A stretch of 64,000 bases of DNA, taken from contig OY741268.1 in NCBI GenBank assembly GCA_963514095.1, positions 24,946,657 through 25,010,656 on the forward strand, read 5' to 3'. Under the pieces are notes generated by a model. That model worked only from the letters and a program-made list of their open reading frames with translations, was not told the DNA's origin and searched no databases. The stretch is from Eutrigla gurnardus (Eukaryota > Chordata > Actinopteri > Perciformes > Triglidae). The position numbers were made by a program, and so were the translations under genes. Shown here one piece after another: positions 25,921 to 37,271 of the stretch (its first letter is position 1; every line of letters begins with the position of its first letter).

Positions 25921-26265
25921 TGCTCCCCCCCGTGTTCTGTGTAGCTTCTCGCCTTCCCCTCCCTCACTTTGTATTGCTTTCACTCACAGACTCTCCCCTG
26001 TCTCTCCCCGTTTCTCTCCTACTTTCCCTCTATCTCTGTCCAACTCCCTGCCTGCCTCCCCCCACCCCTCTAAGCCCTGAGAGTGGTGAGAATGATAGGG
26101 GGAGGGAAGGCAAAGAGTGAGGAAGAAGGAGAGAGAAAGAGAAAGAGAGACACAAAGACGGACCGGAAGGAAGGAAGATAGAAAGAAAGAAACATGAAAA
26201 GGAAGGACAGGAATAAAGATATAAAATATACAGAAAAATGAAAAATAAAAGGAAGAAAGCAATGG
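25921..26265. repeat. Pyrimidine-rich block followed by purine-rich block
   Basis: About 150 nt rich in C/T (ctctcccctgtctctccccg and similar) ends near 26075. It is followed by about 170 nt rich in A/G (gaggaagaaggagagagaaa, ggaaggaaggaagatagaaa). The plus strand thus switches polarity once, giving loose self-complementarity. Confidence 0.8.
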
Positions 26266-26769
26266 GCTCGGATTTTTAAAAGGGTTGTATTGTATTCTGG
26301 TTGCTATGGTGACTGAGAGTCAAAATTCAAAATCCTCAAAAACAGCTAATCGCAGACCACATCCTGCACAGCCCGATCTGCATCCATCTGCAGGCAGCGC
26401 TCGTCGTTATGCGCCCCGTCACATTAGCATGCCTAACGCCGAGGACAACTACTTAAATGCATTTTGTAGAGACACAGTTTGTCTGTAACCTCTATAGCAG
26501 AGCTCAGCCTTGATTCACAGGTTGTTGTGTGTTGTTTTTTTTCTTTTTCCTTATTCCCTCGGTTATTCATGGCCCCGTTACGTTTAAAAGCAAAGCAATA
26601 ACTTGTACATGATGCGGCTTTATTTATGGCTTTCTTTATCTTGCTGGTATCTGAGAAGGCTGCACAGTGAAATGTGATTTATAGCTGACACTTCTCTATG
26701 CACACACTTATCTCAGACAAGAGGAGGAGGGGATGCATGGGGTGAGAAAGCATGAGAGGTACAGTCAGA

Positions 26770-26806
26770 GGGGGGGAGGGAGGAAAGGGGAGGGGGGGAG
26801 AAAGGG
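26770..26806 (+). repeat. G-rich tract with G-quadruplex pattern
   Basis: Five runs of three or more G separated by short loops: a run of seven G, then aggg, aggaaagggg, agggggg(g) and agaaaggg. This meets the usual four-run G-quadruplex pattern on the plus strand, which is the non-template strand's complement for nlgn3; the nlgn3 RNA would carry the C-rich version. Confidence 0.8.
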
Positions 26807-26999
26807 AGAAAAACAGCATATCCTACACAAACTACTCAAACAAATGGGCCACAGATACAAAGAGGATGGCGTAGAGGAAGAGGGGGCAGAAATAAGAGAA
26901 AGAGATTAGTCATGTCAATGTTATCAGTCACCTCTTTTGTTGATTCACATCAGGTCTCCATGACAACAGTTAAATCCCGTTGGGAGAGCGATACGAGAC

Positions 27000-27117
27000 A
27001 TTGAAGCTTCAATTTCTCTCTAATCTGTTTCTTGACTTGATCTGACGTGTGAGGTGTCACACGGATGCGATGTATATTTCCCTCCGACGCCGACTTGTGT
27101 CAGAGGGAAATATACAT
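27000..27117. repeat. Cluster of three inverted repeats
   Basis: In 118 bp there are three exact dyads. A 14-bp palindrome ATTGAAGCTTCAAT is at 27000-27013. A 7-bp stem CGTGTGA/TCACACG with a 4-nt loop is at 27046-27063. A 15-bp stem has arms at 27070-27084 and 27103-27117 (right arm GAGGGAAATATACAT) and an 18-nt spacer. Confidence 0.9.
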
Positions 27118-28138
27118 ATCTCAATTGGACTTCAGATAAAAGTGGATCAAAAAAAAATTCATCATCCTTTCGAGATACACCCACAGGTGGGTGCAGCACA
27201 GCATGACGTGGCGGTAATGAGGTAAGTAGCTTCGCCAAACCAATCAGATGGGAGCTTTATTGGTCGCCGCGGACGACTTAATCAGGTGCAACAGGTGACC
27301 CAGTGGGCAAAAAGTTGCCTCCTGATTCACTAATTTCTCCGAGGCGAACACATCATCACATCAACACACACGTATTCACAGCATCAACACGTAGCACAGA
27401 GCTCTGTGCTGCAAAAGTAACAGATAGGTTCATTAATGCACAGACTGGTACATTTGCAATAAAACTGACATGCACAAGTTGAAATAAAAAAAAAGGATAA
27501 ATGAACTCATGTTGTTTTGATGAACAAAGAAATCTGTGTGTGATAGAAATGCAGATGTAAGCTGACGTGCAATGAAAAGTGAAAATCACTTCTATTCTCT
27601 GAGTCAGACGGTGATACCACTCACACTTCCAGCACACATCACAGCATTAGCAAATACTTGTATCACAGTAAGGAAAAAAAATAATACAAATCTTCAGTTT
27701 GCTGAAGCGGCTAGAAGAGCTGGGGACGGTCACACCTACAAATACGTCCCGGGGCATGAATCTACCTCCTAGGTGCATCACGGTGGCTCTGGACTGATTG
27801 GAGTGTCAGTGGGAGGCATAACTCAGGCCTGAGCCCCTAAGTGTTGCCGCAGCGAGCCAAACCCACCAGGAGGGCTGGGAGCCCCCTCGTCCCCTTTCTC
27901 CTCTATCTTATTTCCTCTCCTCCACTGTGCCTCCACCCTTCTGTCCTTTGCCTCTCGCTAATGTCAGTCATACATCTGACATTAAGCGTCCCCCAGAAGC
28001 GGCCTTGACACTCCGGAGCGGGACAGGACAAAAGGCGAGTGTGGAGATAAGTGTCGGTGGCATTCACTGTGTCAACACTCGGTGAAACATGGTGGCTGTC
28101 AGTGGCTATCAGTGAGGTCTGGGGTGGCGGCAGCAGCA

Positions 28139-28157
28139 GGGGGGGGGGGGGGGGGGG
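28139..28157. repeat. Poly-G tract, 19 bases
   Basis: Uninterrupted G19 after ggcggcagcagca. Confidence 0.92.
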
Positions 28158-29333
28158 CAACGTCCTGATGTGGCAGGACATGACATGCACCCTACTGTAG
28201 TGCTATTGTCAGGCCAGGCTCCACGCTTCACTCATGACAAGTCCATTACTGACCATGTTCACATTTAAGAAGTGCGTTTGGTTTAACCGGGGAGCTCCTT
28301 GCAAAATAGGCAGCGTAATTACACCACATTATACAGCAGCTTGGGCCGTCGTACAAGTCACTGACAGTATTCTGAATGTCTGCTTAATATTCCCTTTTCT
28401 GCTGGATCAAATGAGCTGTGCACTGTGTGACCGGGCCTTGGATCGGAGGGGAAATAAAAAGGCTGAAGTGGGGGAACACACAGGAATGCATTTTTTTTTC
28501 TATTTCGGATCCACAGAAGAGACTGTGGAGGAAACCGTGAAAAAAAAAATGCTGTTGCTTTTGCTATTTTAAGCCTGCGGACTTGAAGACTGCACATCAT
28601 CAGAGGTCATGGGATGGGCAAAAAGAAAAGAAGAGCACCTCATATTATGTCAGACTCCACGTTGTCAGAATTGACATTTCTGAGAGCGACTGAGGTACGT
28701 AAAGAAAATCTGAACATGGCATTGGGTATGTGAGGAGGAGACGTGTGTGAGAGCGGGAATCTTGACATCGCTACAGAAAAATGGTGGGAGGCGTGACCTT
28801 TGTGTGAAGGTTACTTCCTGCTTCCTCACCGTTGTGTTAAATATGATGTAGGCAACAGGGCAGACAGGGAGCAGTGTGTATGTGGACAGAGACCAACTGA
28901 GTCAAATAAAGGGGAAGACGCGGTGAGAAGCCTACAAGGCTATTAGCCAAAGCCCCCTACAGCTGGCCTGGATCTAGATCAGAGGAGGCTGTAGAGTCGC
29001 TGTCACCTCTAAGACTCACAGACAGCTGTTTACTCCTTGAGCGAGTGAAGACTAACCCTTTAGTCCTTCAAGGAAGCCCGTTGTCCTCGGAGCGAGCCAC
29101 AAAAGCTGACATTATACTGTACAAACCCACTGAAGGGTTGAGGACAGCGCACCAATAAAGGCATTATGAAAGTGCACTCTGCACAACCCCCCCCTTCGGT
29201 GGCCGTGCACGCGCAGTGCCTCAGTGAACTAATTCAAAGCCTATCTCCAGATTTCTCAAAAACACCACGTTTTTACATGTTTTTTTGCCTTGCCAATTAT
29301 TTCGTGCCACTGAAGAGTAAGGGACAAGTGTTT

Positions 29334-29350
29334 AAAAAAAAAAAAAAAAA
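29334..29350. repeat. Poly-A tract, 17 bases
   Basis: A17. No retroposon body is recognised next to it. Confidence 0.95.
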
Positions 29351-30644
29351 GATGACAGTCTGGGTCTCCCATCCTTTGAAAAGGCTCAGATGATGCCCTG
29401 GTGGATCAGCCATTAGCAGCAATGCTCATCTTGGAAAGAAGCTAAGCAGCAGTATTCCAAATATCTCTGCATAAATGGGCTTCAAAGAAGCATGATTCCT
29501 CAACCCTGCCACATCACAGAGAATAGGAGAGTGGCAGAATGGAGAGAATGGTGTGTGAATTGCCCCCCGACTGCCTGGTTCACCAGTCTCCAGCCGGCCT
29601 GAGCTGAGGGCTTTGCTGGATGGGGATCCAGTCGGGCCTGTGCAGTGGAATTAATGGTGAAACCCGGGCAGGTGGAGCTCAGCTCTGCTCCCTGGCACAG
29701 CAGCGACGGAGAGCTTCTCTGGGGGTGTGGGGTATACATGTGTGTGTGTGTGCATTCACTGCTTGCTTCTAGAGCTTGGAAGCAAGCATTGTTTATGTGT
29801 ACGAGTGTGCGCGCGTGTGTGTGTGCACGCTTCACTGGTTTAATGGATGCGGGTGTACATGTCTGGGTGTGTGCACACACGCTGGGGCTGGAAGCATTCC
29901 TCTTGATTAGAGCTAGAGTCACAAAAGTGCCAAATGACAGACAGACATACACATACATCCATTTTTCATCAGTGGGAGAGCAGCCGAGGCAGCAGCGATG
30001 CGAGACACTCTAGAGGTGGAGTGGGGACGGCTGCCTCTCTCTGCCGAACACTGGGCACGGCACGGCGGCGCCGCTGCCATGTTCCACCTGGGAGATTTAG
30101 CTCCTACACAGCCGACTTCCTCTATTTACATGCCCACCTTTATCTAACGACAGCAGGTAGGTGATTGAAAGCCCCCCCCCTCCCTTTTTTTTTACAGTGC
30201 AATAACAGCCCCAGTAAAATTGAGTCTTGATTTTGGGCCGATGTAAATCACAGCAACTTGGCCCACACGCCTCGCGTTGCTGGAAGGAGTGTGGTGCAGA
30301 ATTTGAATGCACTTTGGGGGGGTTGACTGTTGCTGGCGGACAGACAAAGGGGACGGATAGAAAGACGCAGGAAGAGACAGACAGGCACAATGGGAGAGCC
30401 AGCAGACACAGACAGATATACAGGATTAAATAGAAATCCATTCTGCTCCTCACCACAATGAATATTTTTTATTGGCTCATCCACTGCTTTTTTTATTGTT
30501 AAAATGTATATATTACTATTCCATTACATATGTTACTTAAATTTCTTTGGCGGTGTGAGGAATCCTTTATTGTTCCAATAAAACTTATTTGAATTTAAGA
30601 GCGTGTCTGGAGGGTTATAACAGGCGGGAGGGTGGCTCAAATGT

Positions 30645-30662
30645 GGAGGGAGGGAGGGAGGG
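30645..30662. repeat. (GGGA)n array
   Basis: Four to five GGGA units. Confidence 0.92.
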
Positions 30663-32709
30663 AATTAGCCCAGGATAGACAGACTGCCAACTAAGACAGC
30701 ATGGTAATGTTTGGATGAACAGACTGAGAGATGGAGGGGGTTAGACAGAGAAAAGCAGACAAGCTATCTGGACAGAATGAAAATATGTGAATAAAAGGTG
30801 CATCAGCCGAAGGGCGAGAGATTGAGGGGGAGTTCTTCTTGCATTCTGATCCTACTTGGCCTTTAACTTGGATAGAAATGCTTGATTTTTATTGGCAATC
30901 TGTGCCGTACGTTCGCCGTATATGCAGAGTTTGCTACTACCCGCAATAATAGCGCAGCCACTTGTGAGAGCGCTTGTGTGTAAAACAGCTTACAAGGGCT
31001 TTGTGTGGAGTGAGGTGAAGGTAACCGCTCTCTTTACGGGAGGTATTAGGAGGGAGCCGCTGAACTCATGCGACGGGGCCGTGTCACTTCAAAACACACT
31101 TATTCGCCAGAACAATTGAAATCTTCCGGATCATGTTTAGGGATTGATGGCCAACTCCGTCACACTGGCATTAGTTACAGCGCCGTGGCGGAGATTCTGC
31201 TGGGACTGTATTGTGCTTCTACGGTGATGCTCCGTAAATAGCATTAGTTGCGCTCAGTAAAGAATAGACTTGTCACATTTTCGGCGAGGCTAGTCTTGCA
31301 CAGCAGCTCGGGGACCAAGCCGCTGTGAGCACATGCAAAGACTTGCCAGACAAAGGGATCGGCACTTGTCAGCGATTTTGAACGGACTTAGGGGCTACAT
31401 ACAGCGATGTGTGAGGGGCTTGCTTGAGGGAGGACAAACATACACATGCAAGTATACACACACACGCACACACAGCCGAGATGAAAAACCCCCCCAACGC
31501 AATTTGGCTTCGGTTGCAACAGCTCGCCCCTGGGCTTGAATGGAGAAACACCTGTGTGTCAAAGTGGTGCCATGGCAACACTTCCTGTTCTGTGATCAAG
31601 GCCAGTGTGAGGCTTCTTTCTGAGAGGAGAGCCCACTGGCAAAGAGGAAGGAGCTTCGCTGCAAACCCTTAAACATCTGGAAAGAAGCCGGGGCCAGCTG
31701 CCCTCCGGCGGGTTTCAAAACCCAACGCGGGACCTGCACCAAAGGCCGGCGTTAATGGAGCCAACGTTCGCGAGCGAAAGGATGCGGCAGCTTGCTGTGA
31801 CGCACCACTTCTTCCTGCCAAATCTCAGAGTCCATATGGCCAAAACATGCGCGGAGGTCCCAAACAGCTTCACTCCAGACGCCGATCGCACACATAACGT
31901 GCAAACATCCAAATCTGCCCGTTACATACAGAGCATACATGCGAGGGCTTAACCCCGGTACCCGTCATCACGCTTGCATCACCTGCGCTGCCGCGGCGAC
32001 GCAGACGCGGGCGGGGCTACATCAAGGGTGCGACTTAAGATTCAGAGACTTAAGCCGTTTCTGTTGCAGCACAAGAAGCGTCTCTCATTCTAATCTCGGC
32101 AGAGATCCACCCTGAGCCAGGAATATCCCAAGATAAATATGGAAAGTGAACAATGCGATTGCTGAGCAGCAACTTCCCATTTTCAACACCTCTCGCCTCT
32201 AATCCTCTCCAGCAGCACTCCTGAACTGCCGCTCCTCATCTAAATCTGCCGGCAGACCCGGTGAACAGTGTGATATTACACCGCCGCCTCACTTTCCCTC
32301 CACCATTATCGCCGTGAAGACATCTGCCGGCCACACCTTAAGAAGGGGACTCTCGCCACTCTTGTAATAACAGTTGTTCCAGCCACTGTGGGATATTAAA
32401 ATGACTCAATCTGCGGGCTTTGTTATCTCGACAGCGGCTAGATACCATCTGACTCTGGAGCTAAACACTCTGCTCATCGGCTGAATGTTGATGCTGAGGA
32501 ACAGGAGAGCTCAGACACTCACTCACACTCACGCCGACATTTGATCAAAGACATTGTTCTACAGACCGTAATGTGACGGGGGTGCTTGATGATTCTCATT
32601 TACAATAAAAGAAACAAATGAAACCATAAATGATCAGAAAATAGTGACATCTTTAGGGGAGGGTAAAATAAATTAATCATGCACCATCTTTGATCACCAT
32701 GGAAAATAC

Positions 32710-32769
32710 CTTCATCTTCATCACCGTCGTTATCCGACAAATCCTCGCCCTGTTTTTTTGCATGGGCCC
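32710..32769 (-). CDS. nlgn3: Neuroligin-3 alternative cassette exon A2 (splice site A, acidic insert)
   Basis: This 60-nt exon encodes GAHAKKQGEDLSDNDGDEDE when read in phase 1 after a preceding G. Human NLGN3 A2 carries the same KKQGED core and the NDGDEDE acidic tail; here the first residues differ (AH for SG) and Ser replaces Ala in EDLSDND. The insert is strongly acidic, opposite in charge to A1, and enters the same surface loop. The acceptor is gcttcactaacag. The donor reads GAAG then gtattt, lacking the usual G at position +5, so it is a weak 5' splice site, as expected of a regulated exon. Both ends are phase 1, so it may be used alone, after A1, or skipped. The neighbouring introns are 8.3 kb and 7.6 kb. 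Identification rests on direct family match and the exact 60-nt length. Confidence 0.95.
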
Positions 32770-35633
32770 CTGTTAGTGAAGCAGGGAGAGACATAGAGAG
32801 GTACAGGGAAATTCAAAATAGCATGTTTGACAACACAGAGATGGGAGGGAAAAAAAGTCATTCAATACAAATCTATATTTGAACCACATTTGAATAATAA
32901 CATAACATTAATTATTTAAATACACATCATTTGTCGAGGGCATTTCTTGTTAACACTCACAGCATATATACTACTAAATAAATTAACACATGTCGTAGTA
33001 TTCAGATAAAACAAATCAAAACAGAGGAAATCTAAAAAAATCATAACTGTAGTAATAGCATAGTTGGAGCAGAGTCATACAGCACTGGCAGTTTCAGGAA
33101 AAACACATAAAACGTTTGAGATTTATCAGGAAAACCCTCTGAAATTAATCATATAAGTGCAGGGTACAGTACTATTAGTGTATTATTATTGCTGAAATAA
33201 TGAACAGCCACAATGTATAACTGATTATTTTTAATTGCGTTTTGGAAATGGCTTTTTGAGCGGGTTACTGGGTGACTTTCTGGTGACTTTCCCTCTGGAA
33301 TATGCACATCAATTTGGGCATACAGTTAAGAGAGAGGCATAAACAGGGCAAATAAAAATAACATTAACGGAGAAAAAATGGTGATGACTGGAAAGTTAAA
33401 GAATACTTAAATCAGGACTGTAGAGAACTGATGAAAGAACAGCGTTTTTCCAACTACAAGCAAAAGAACATTGCAACTCCCCTGGAGGTGGGAGAGATTT
33501 GAATAAATCACAACACTGTGTGTATAATGTATACTCAGTGATGTGTGCAGCTACTTCAGCTCGTCTCTTCACCCTAAGCAGTAGGTAATATGCTCTTGTC
33601 CTTGTGCTGCATGTTAGGATGAAAATCTAGAACCCTAGGGCGCCTGCAAAGCCGTGTACAAATACGGCGAACAAGCCCGGTCCTGACCTACCGCACAGTG
33701 GTATTCTAAACTGGATTCATATCCATGTATAATCATTTATTAATGCCGACAAGTAGCCGGGCCTAAGGGTATCGATGCTGACTAGTCAAGTTGGTCAATC
33801 CCAACAGTGCATGCATTCCACAATCCGTCATCTTCTGACAATGATTTAAAGAAATGTGTTGGTTTTTTTAAAGACTATTTTACAGTTTGTGGCGATAACC
33901 TCGCTTTACATCCAGCACCGCTGTCACTTCAGATTTTCCTCCAGAGCAAATTGCGAAAAACCAAATGTTTTTCGTGACCTTGGACTTTTTTTTTTTCCCC
34001 CTCCGGTGCAATCACTAGGCCGCTGTGAATACAAATTAATATCAAAAAAATGTAATGGGCTGACTGCCACGGAGTTTACTGAATCATTCATGATGCTCAG
34101 AAGAAAGGCTGGCGTTTCCCATAGCGGTGAAACAAACCTCGTCTAACATTGTTTGGCTGCTGTTTAAGTCGTCGCCTACTAACTATGTGGCTCAATTCAA
34201 TATTGTTTATGGTGTCATATCACAACAGAAGTCATCTCAGGACCCTCAACACACTGAGCAGGACTGGAATACCCTCATGAGACCTCAGGTTGAACTATTC
34301 CCCGTCTCTCACCACCTTTAGATCAATGTATCTGCTTTTTCTTCGACGCAACCAATAGCCTTAAATCAAATAAAATTCCTGTCATTCATGGATGTCAGTC
34401 GGTTGGAGTCGATAAAAGGGGATATAAAGCCGTTTGGCATAAGCGGTAGTTAAACAGCTTTTATTTGAATGAACACACCGTTGTGTTTGAACACTTGAGC
34501 CACGGCTAATTGATGGATGCATTATATTGCATAAAGCAGCCGGCTGAGTGTCATGACATTTACTGAATACATTCGAGCTCTTAAAGAAGCAAAAGCCCTT
34601 TTGGATTTGTTGACTCCGCAGTCGGAGCGGTGACCTCATTCAGTGTAATAAATGGGCATAATGAATCAGGCGGCAGGCACGGCTTCTATACGAGCTCCAG
34701 ACGAGCCGACGTAAGTGTCTGAATACGACTACTTCCAGATCATATACATATAAACACCGTGTCGCCCTGCAGTAACACAGTAACACGGCATTGGACTGAT
34801 AATGCTAAAGCAAGGTTGTGTGGAAGCAGGTTTTAATTTGCATTAGCTACTGGAAAGGGTGAAGAGAATGGTTTGCCAAGTGTGGTAATATAATCAAAAT
34901 GTGTAATCCATTAACAACATACAATGCAAACAATGTAATTTGCATGTGTTTCCACTTGAATGGCAATCAGGTAAAAAAAAAATGGCAGAAATCCATCACA
35001 TGGATGTTAATATATAGTATAATAGAATGCAACGGACGTGTTTCAGCCACTGGATCTGACTCTCTCACTCCAATAATCTAAATCTTTTTGTTGCAGCTAA
35101 ATTCCAGCCAGACTAAACTTTTTCACGCCCATTCGTACACTTCTTTCTCCCTTTGCGTTGGCAGCCGGCCTACGCCAATATACAATATACAGTGATCCCA
35201 CTGAAGTGAGTAAAGCGGCTGCATTGTTTCACAAAGTGCTAATGTCAGACTAAAAATGTCTTTAGTCTCAGAGTTTGGCAGGTGCAGCACTTTAAATCTG
35301 AACAAATTTCACAGCGGCACCGGGTCAGTGAGGAAAATCGTCTATTAAAGGAGAATTTCATTTAAAAAAAAGCCAACGTATAGACTCCCTTTATGACGAG
35401 GAGCGTGTGGCCAAGTGTGTCAACCTACCAACATGATTTGGCAGAATACCTGCGAGCACCCAAACAAAGCCGAAACAGCCTCCTTCATGGCTCGTTAGCG
35501 ATTACAGTTATTCCGCCGTTCGCCGCGCCGCCGTTACGGCAAACCGGTGGCGTCACTGAGTGCTGTAGACAGGACTTAGATTGGATGGCAGGTGTCGACA
35601 GGGACGCTCTGTCACTTTGAATTGTTTTGTCTG

Positions 35634-35636
<3 letters not shown>

Positions 35637-35693
<57 letters not shown>

Positions 35694-35700
35694 GGTGGGT
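35637..35700. repeat. Compound (GT)24(GGGT)4 microsatellite
   Basis: GT units at 35637-35684 run into four GGGT units at 35685-35700. This is one of the two longest arrays in the window. Confidence 0.97.
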
Positions 35701-37195
35701 GTGAAATGCTGGATCTATAATAGGAGCCTCAAAGGTGACATCCTCGGTGACTCAGCAGGCGAGCCTACGTTTGACCTTGAATCACTTTTTAAAGCGGCGC
35801 CGCGGCGAAGGAGTGCCACGTAAAAATAAAACAGCGATGAACCGACGTGTTTCTCGGAGTAGCCGGCCTCCAGGAGTTGACATTTGCATCTCTTCAAAAC
35901 AGGCGGCATCTAGAACAACGGCGTCTATCTAGTTCCTTGACAAGCAAAACAGAAACCTGTCGCATTTATCAAATCGGGTTCAGAGAAACCACGTTTGATG
36001 GGCTTTACTCGTTACATAAAGGCTATTGAAATTCAATATTTCAGCAGGATGGGATTGCAAACAAAAGACAGTAGTTGGCTGTAGTGTTCTACATGAACAC
36101 ACACACACACACAGATATAGAGTGCCCAGAGACTCTGGAGACTTCTCGACTGAATCTAGAATTCACTCGATACATCGTGGAAGGGCTGAATGTTAACTGC
36201 CTTCCCATTGCTGGAAAAAGGTTTGCTGACAATAGATGGGCCTTAGAGTTAAATATCAGAAAGGTCAGAATGCGGAAAGGGACTTAGTGAAATGTTGCAG
36301 CCTTGACAATTTAGAGCAGTTATATTCAGTCTCTAATCCTCAGGTGGCCATTTTTCCTCTTTCAGAGTGCCCGGATCCGTCTCGCCTGCTGTCTCTCTGC
36401 TCTCCGTGTCTCTCTCTCTGTCTGTCTGTCTCCATCTCTCTCAATCCGTCTCCCAGTGTAGAGGTTAAGGAACAGCTTGGGAGGGACACATAAGAGAGAA
36501 TGATGAAGAATGCAGCTAAAAGGTTAAGGAGGCTGTAATCCTGCAGTAAAGGACAGCCAAAACTCACACTGCGCTTCAGCTGTTCCCAAAATACAAAAAG
36601 AAAAAAAGAAAAAAAAAGAAAGGCAGCCAAGATGTCTTTCTGCCTGTCTACAGCCCGATAATGGAAAGAGACGTGTTAAACAGAGACAACGGGCTTCTGA
36701 GTACGGTGGCAGCCAAACACACTGGAGCCTCTTACCTCCGTTCTTGATCCCTAATGAGCCATTTATTCCCCATATTAGGTTAAAAAAAAAACTAAAAAAG
36801 ACTACACTGCACATATTTTTAAAAACAATCAAGACTCGCCATGCTTTAGGCTTCTTAATCTTCTGTGAGACACAGCAGCCGCGGAAGTGACTGCTGCACC
36901 ACAGTTGAATACTGTATGCGTCATTACTGAATTCAGATGCATTCAGAGCCTTTTGAAAGCCAGAACAATGGCTTCCACACAGTCGGTGGCAGAAACACGG
37001 CGAGAAATGTGGCAAAACACCACCGAAGAAGGCATCGGAGAATAATATATACCGTAATAAGCTAACATGGATGTTGACTAATTGAAATAACTTAGTTGGC
37101 CACAACCCCAAAGATAATCCTGAATTGCAAGATACTGCGTATAGCATGATGCATGTTATAGCACAGCCATAGGAAGACAGGCTTTAAAGGAGAAA

Positions 37196-37271
37196 TTAAA
37201 GGGGAAATCAGGGGCTAAGCTAACAGAGATACCAGAAGGACACATAAATAGCATTTTCCCCTTTAAAGGGG
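37196..37271. repeat. Paired inverted repeat with internal palindrome
   Basis: TTAAAGGGGAAA at 37196-37207 is the reverse complement of TTTCCCCTTTAA at 37255-37266. The right copy also forms the 14-bp palindrome CCCCTTTAAAGGGG at 37258-37271. Confidence 0.9.

Larger units (their letters stand above)
25134..32709 (-). other. nlgn3 intron between cassette A2 and the constant exon
   Basis: 7576 bp of non-coding DNA bounded by recognised splice sites. It holds a pyrimidine-rich block followed by a purine-rich block (about 25921-26265), a G-quadruplex-type run at 26770-26806, an inverted-repeat cluster at 27000-27117, G19 at 28139-28157, A17 at 29334-29350, short GT runs near 29737-29825 and a GGGA array at 30645-30662. 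Open frames here show no domain. Confidence 0.8.

Noticed and set aside
27866..27880. CCACCAGGAGGGC as a CTCF site
   Set aside because: Departs from the core at key G positions; too weak to call.
36524..37147. 207-codon open frame on the minus strand
   Set aside because: Lies inside an nlgn3 intron, has runs of Phe from A/T tracts, no recognisable domain and no family resemblance.
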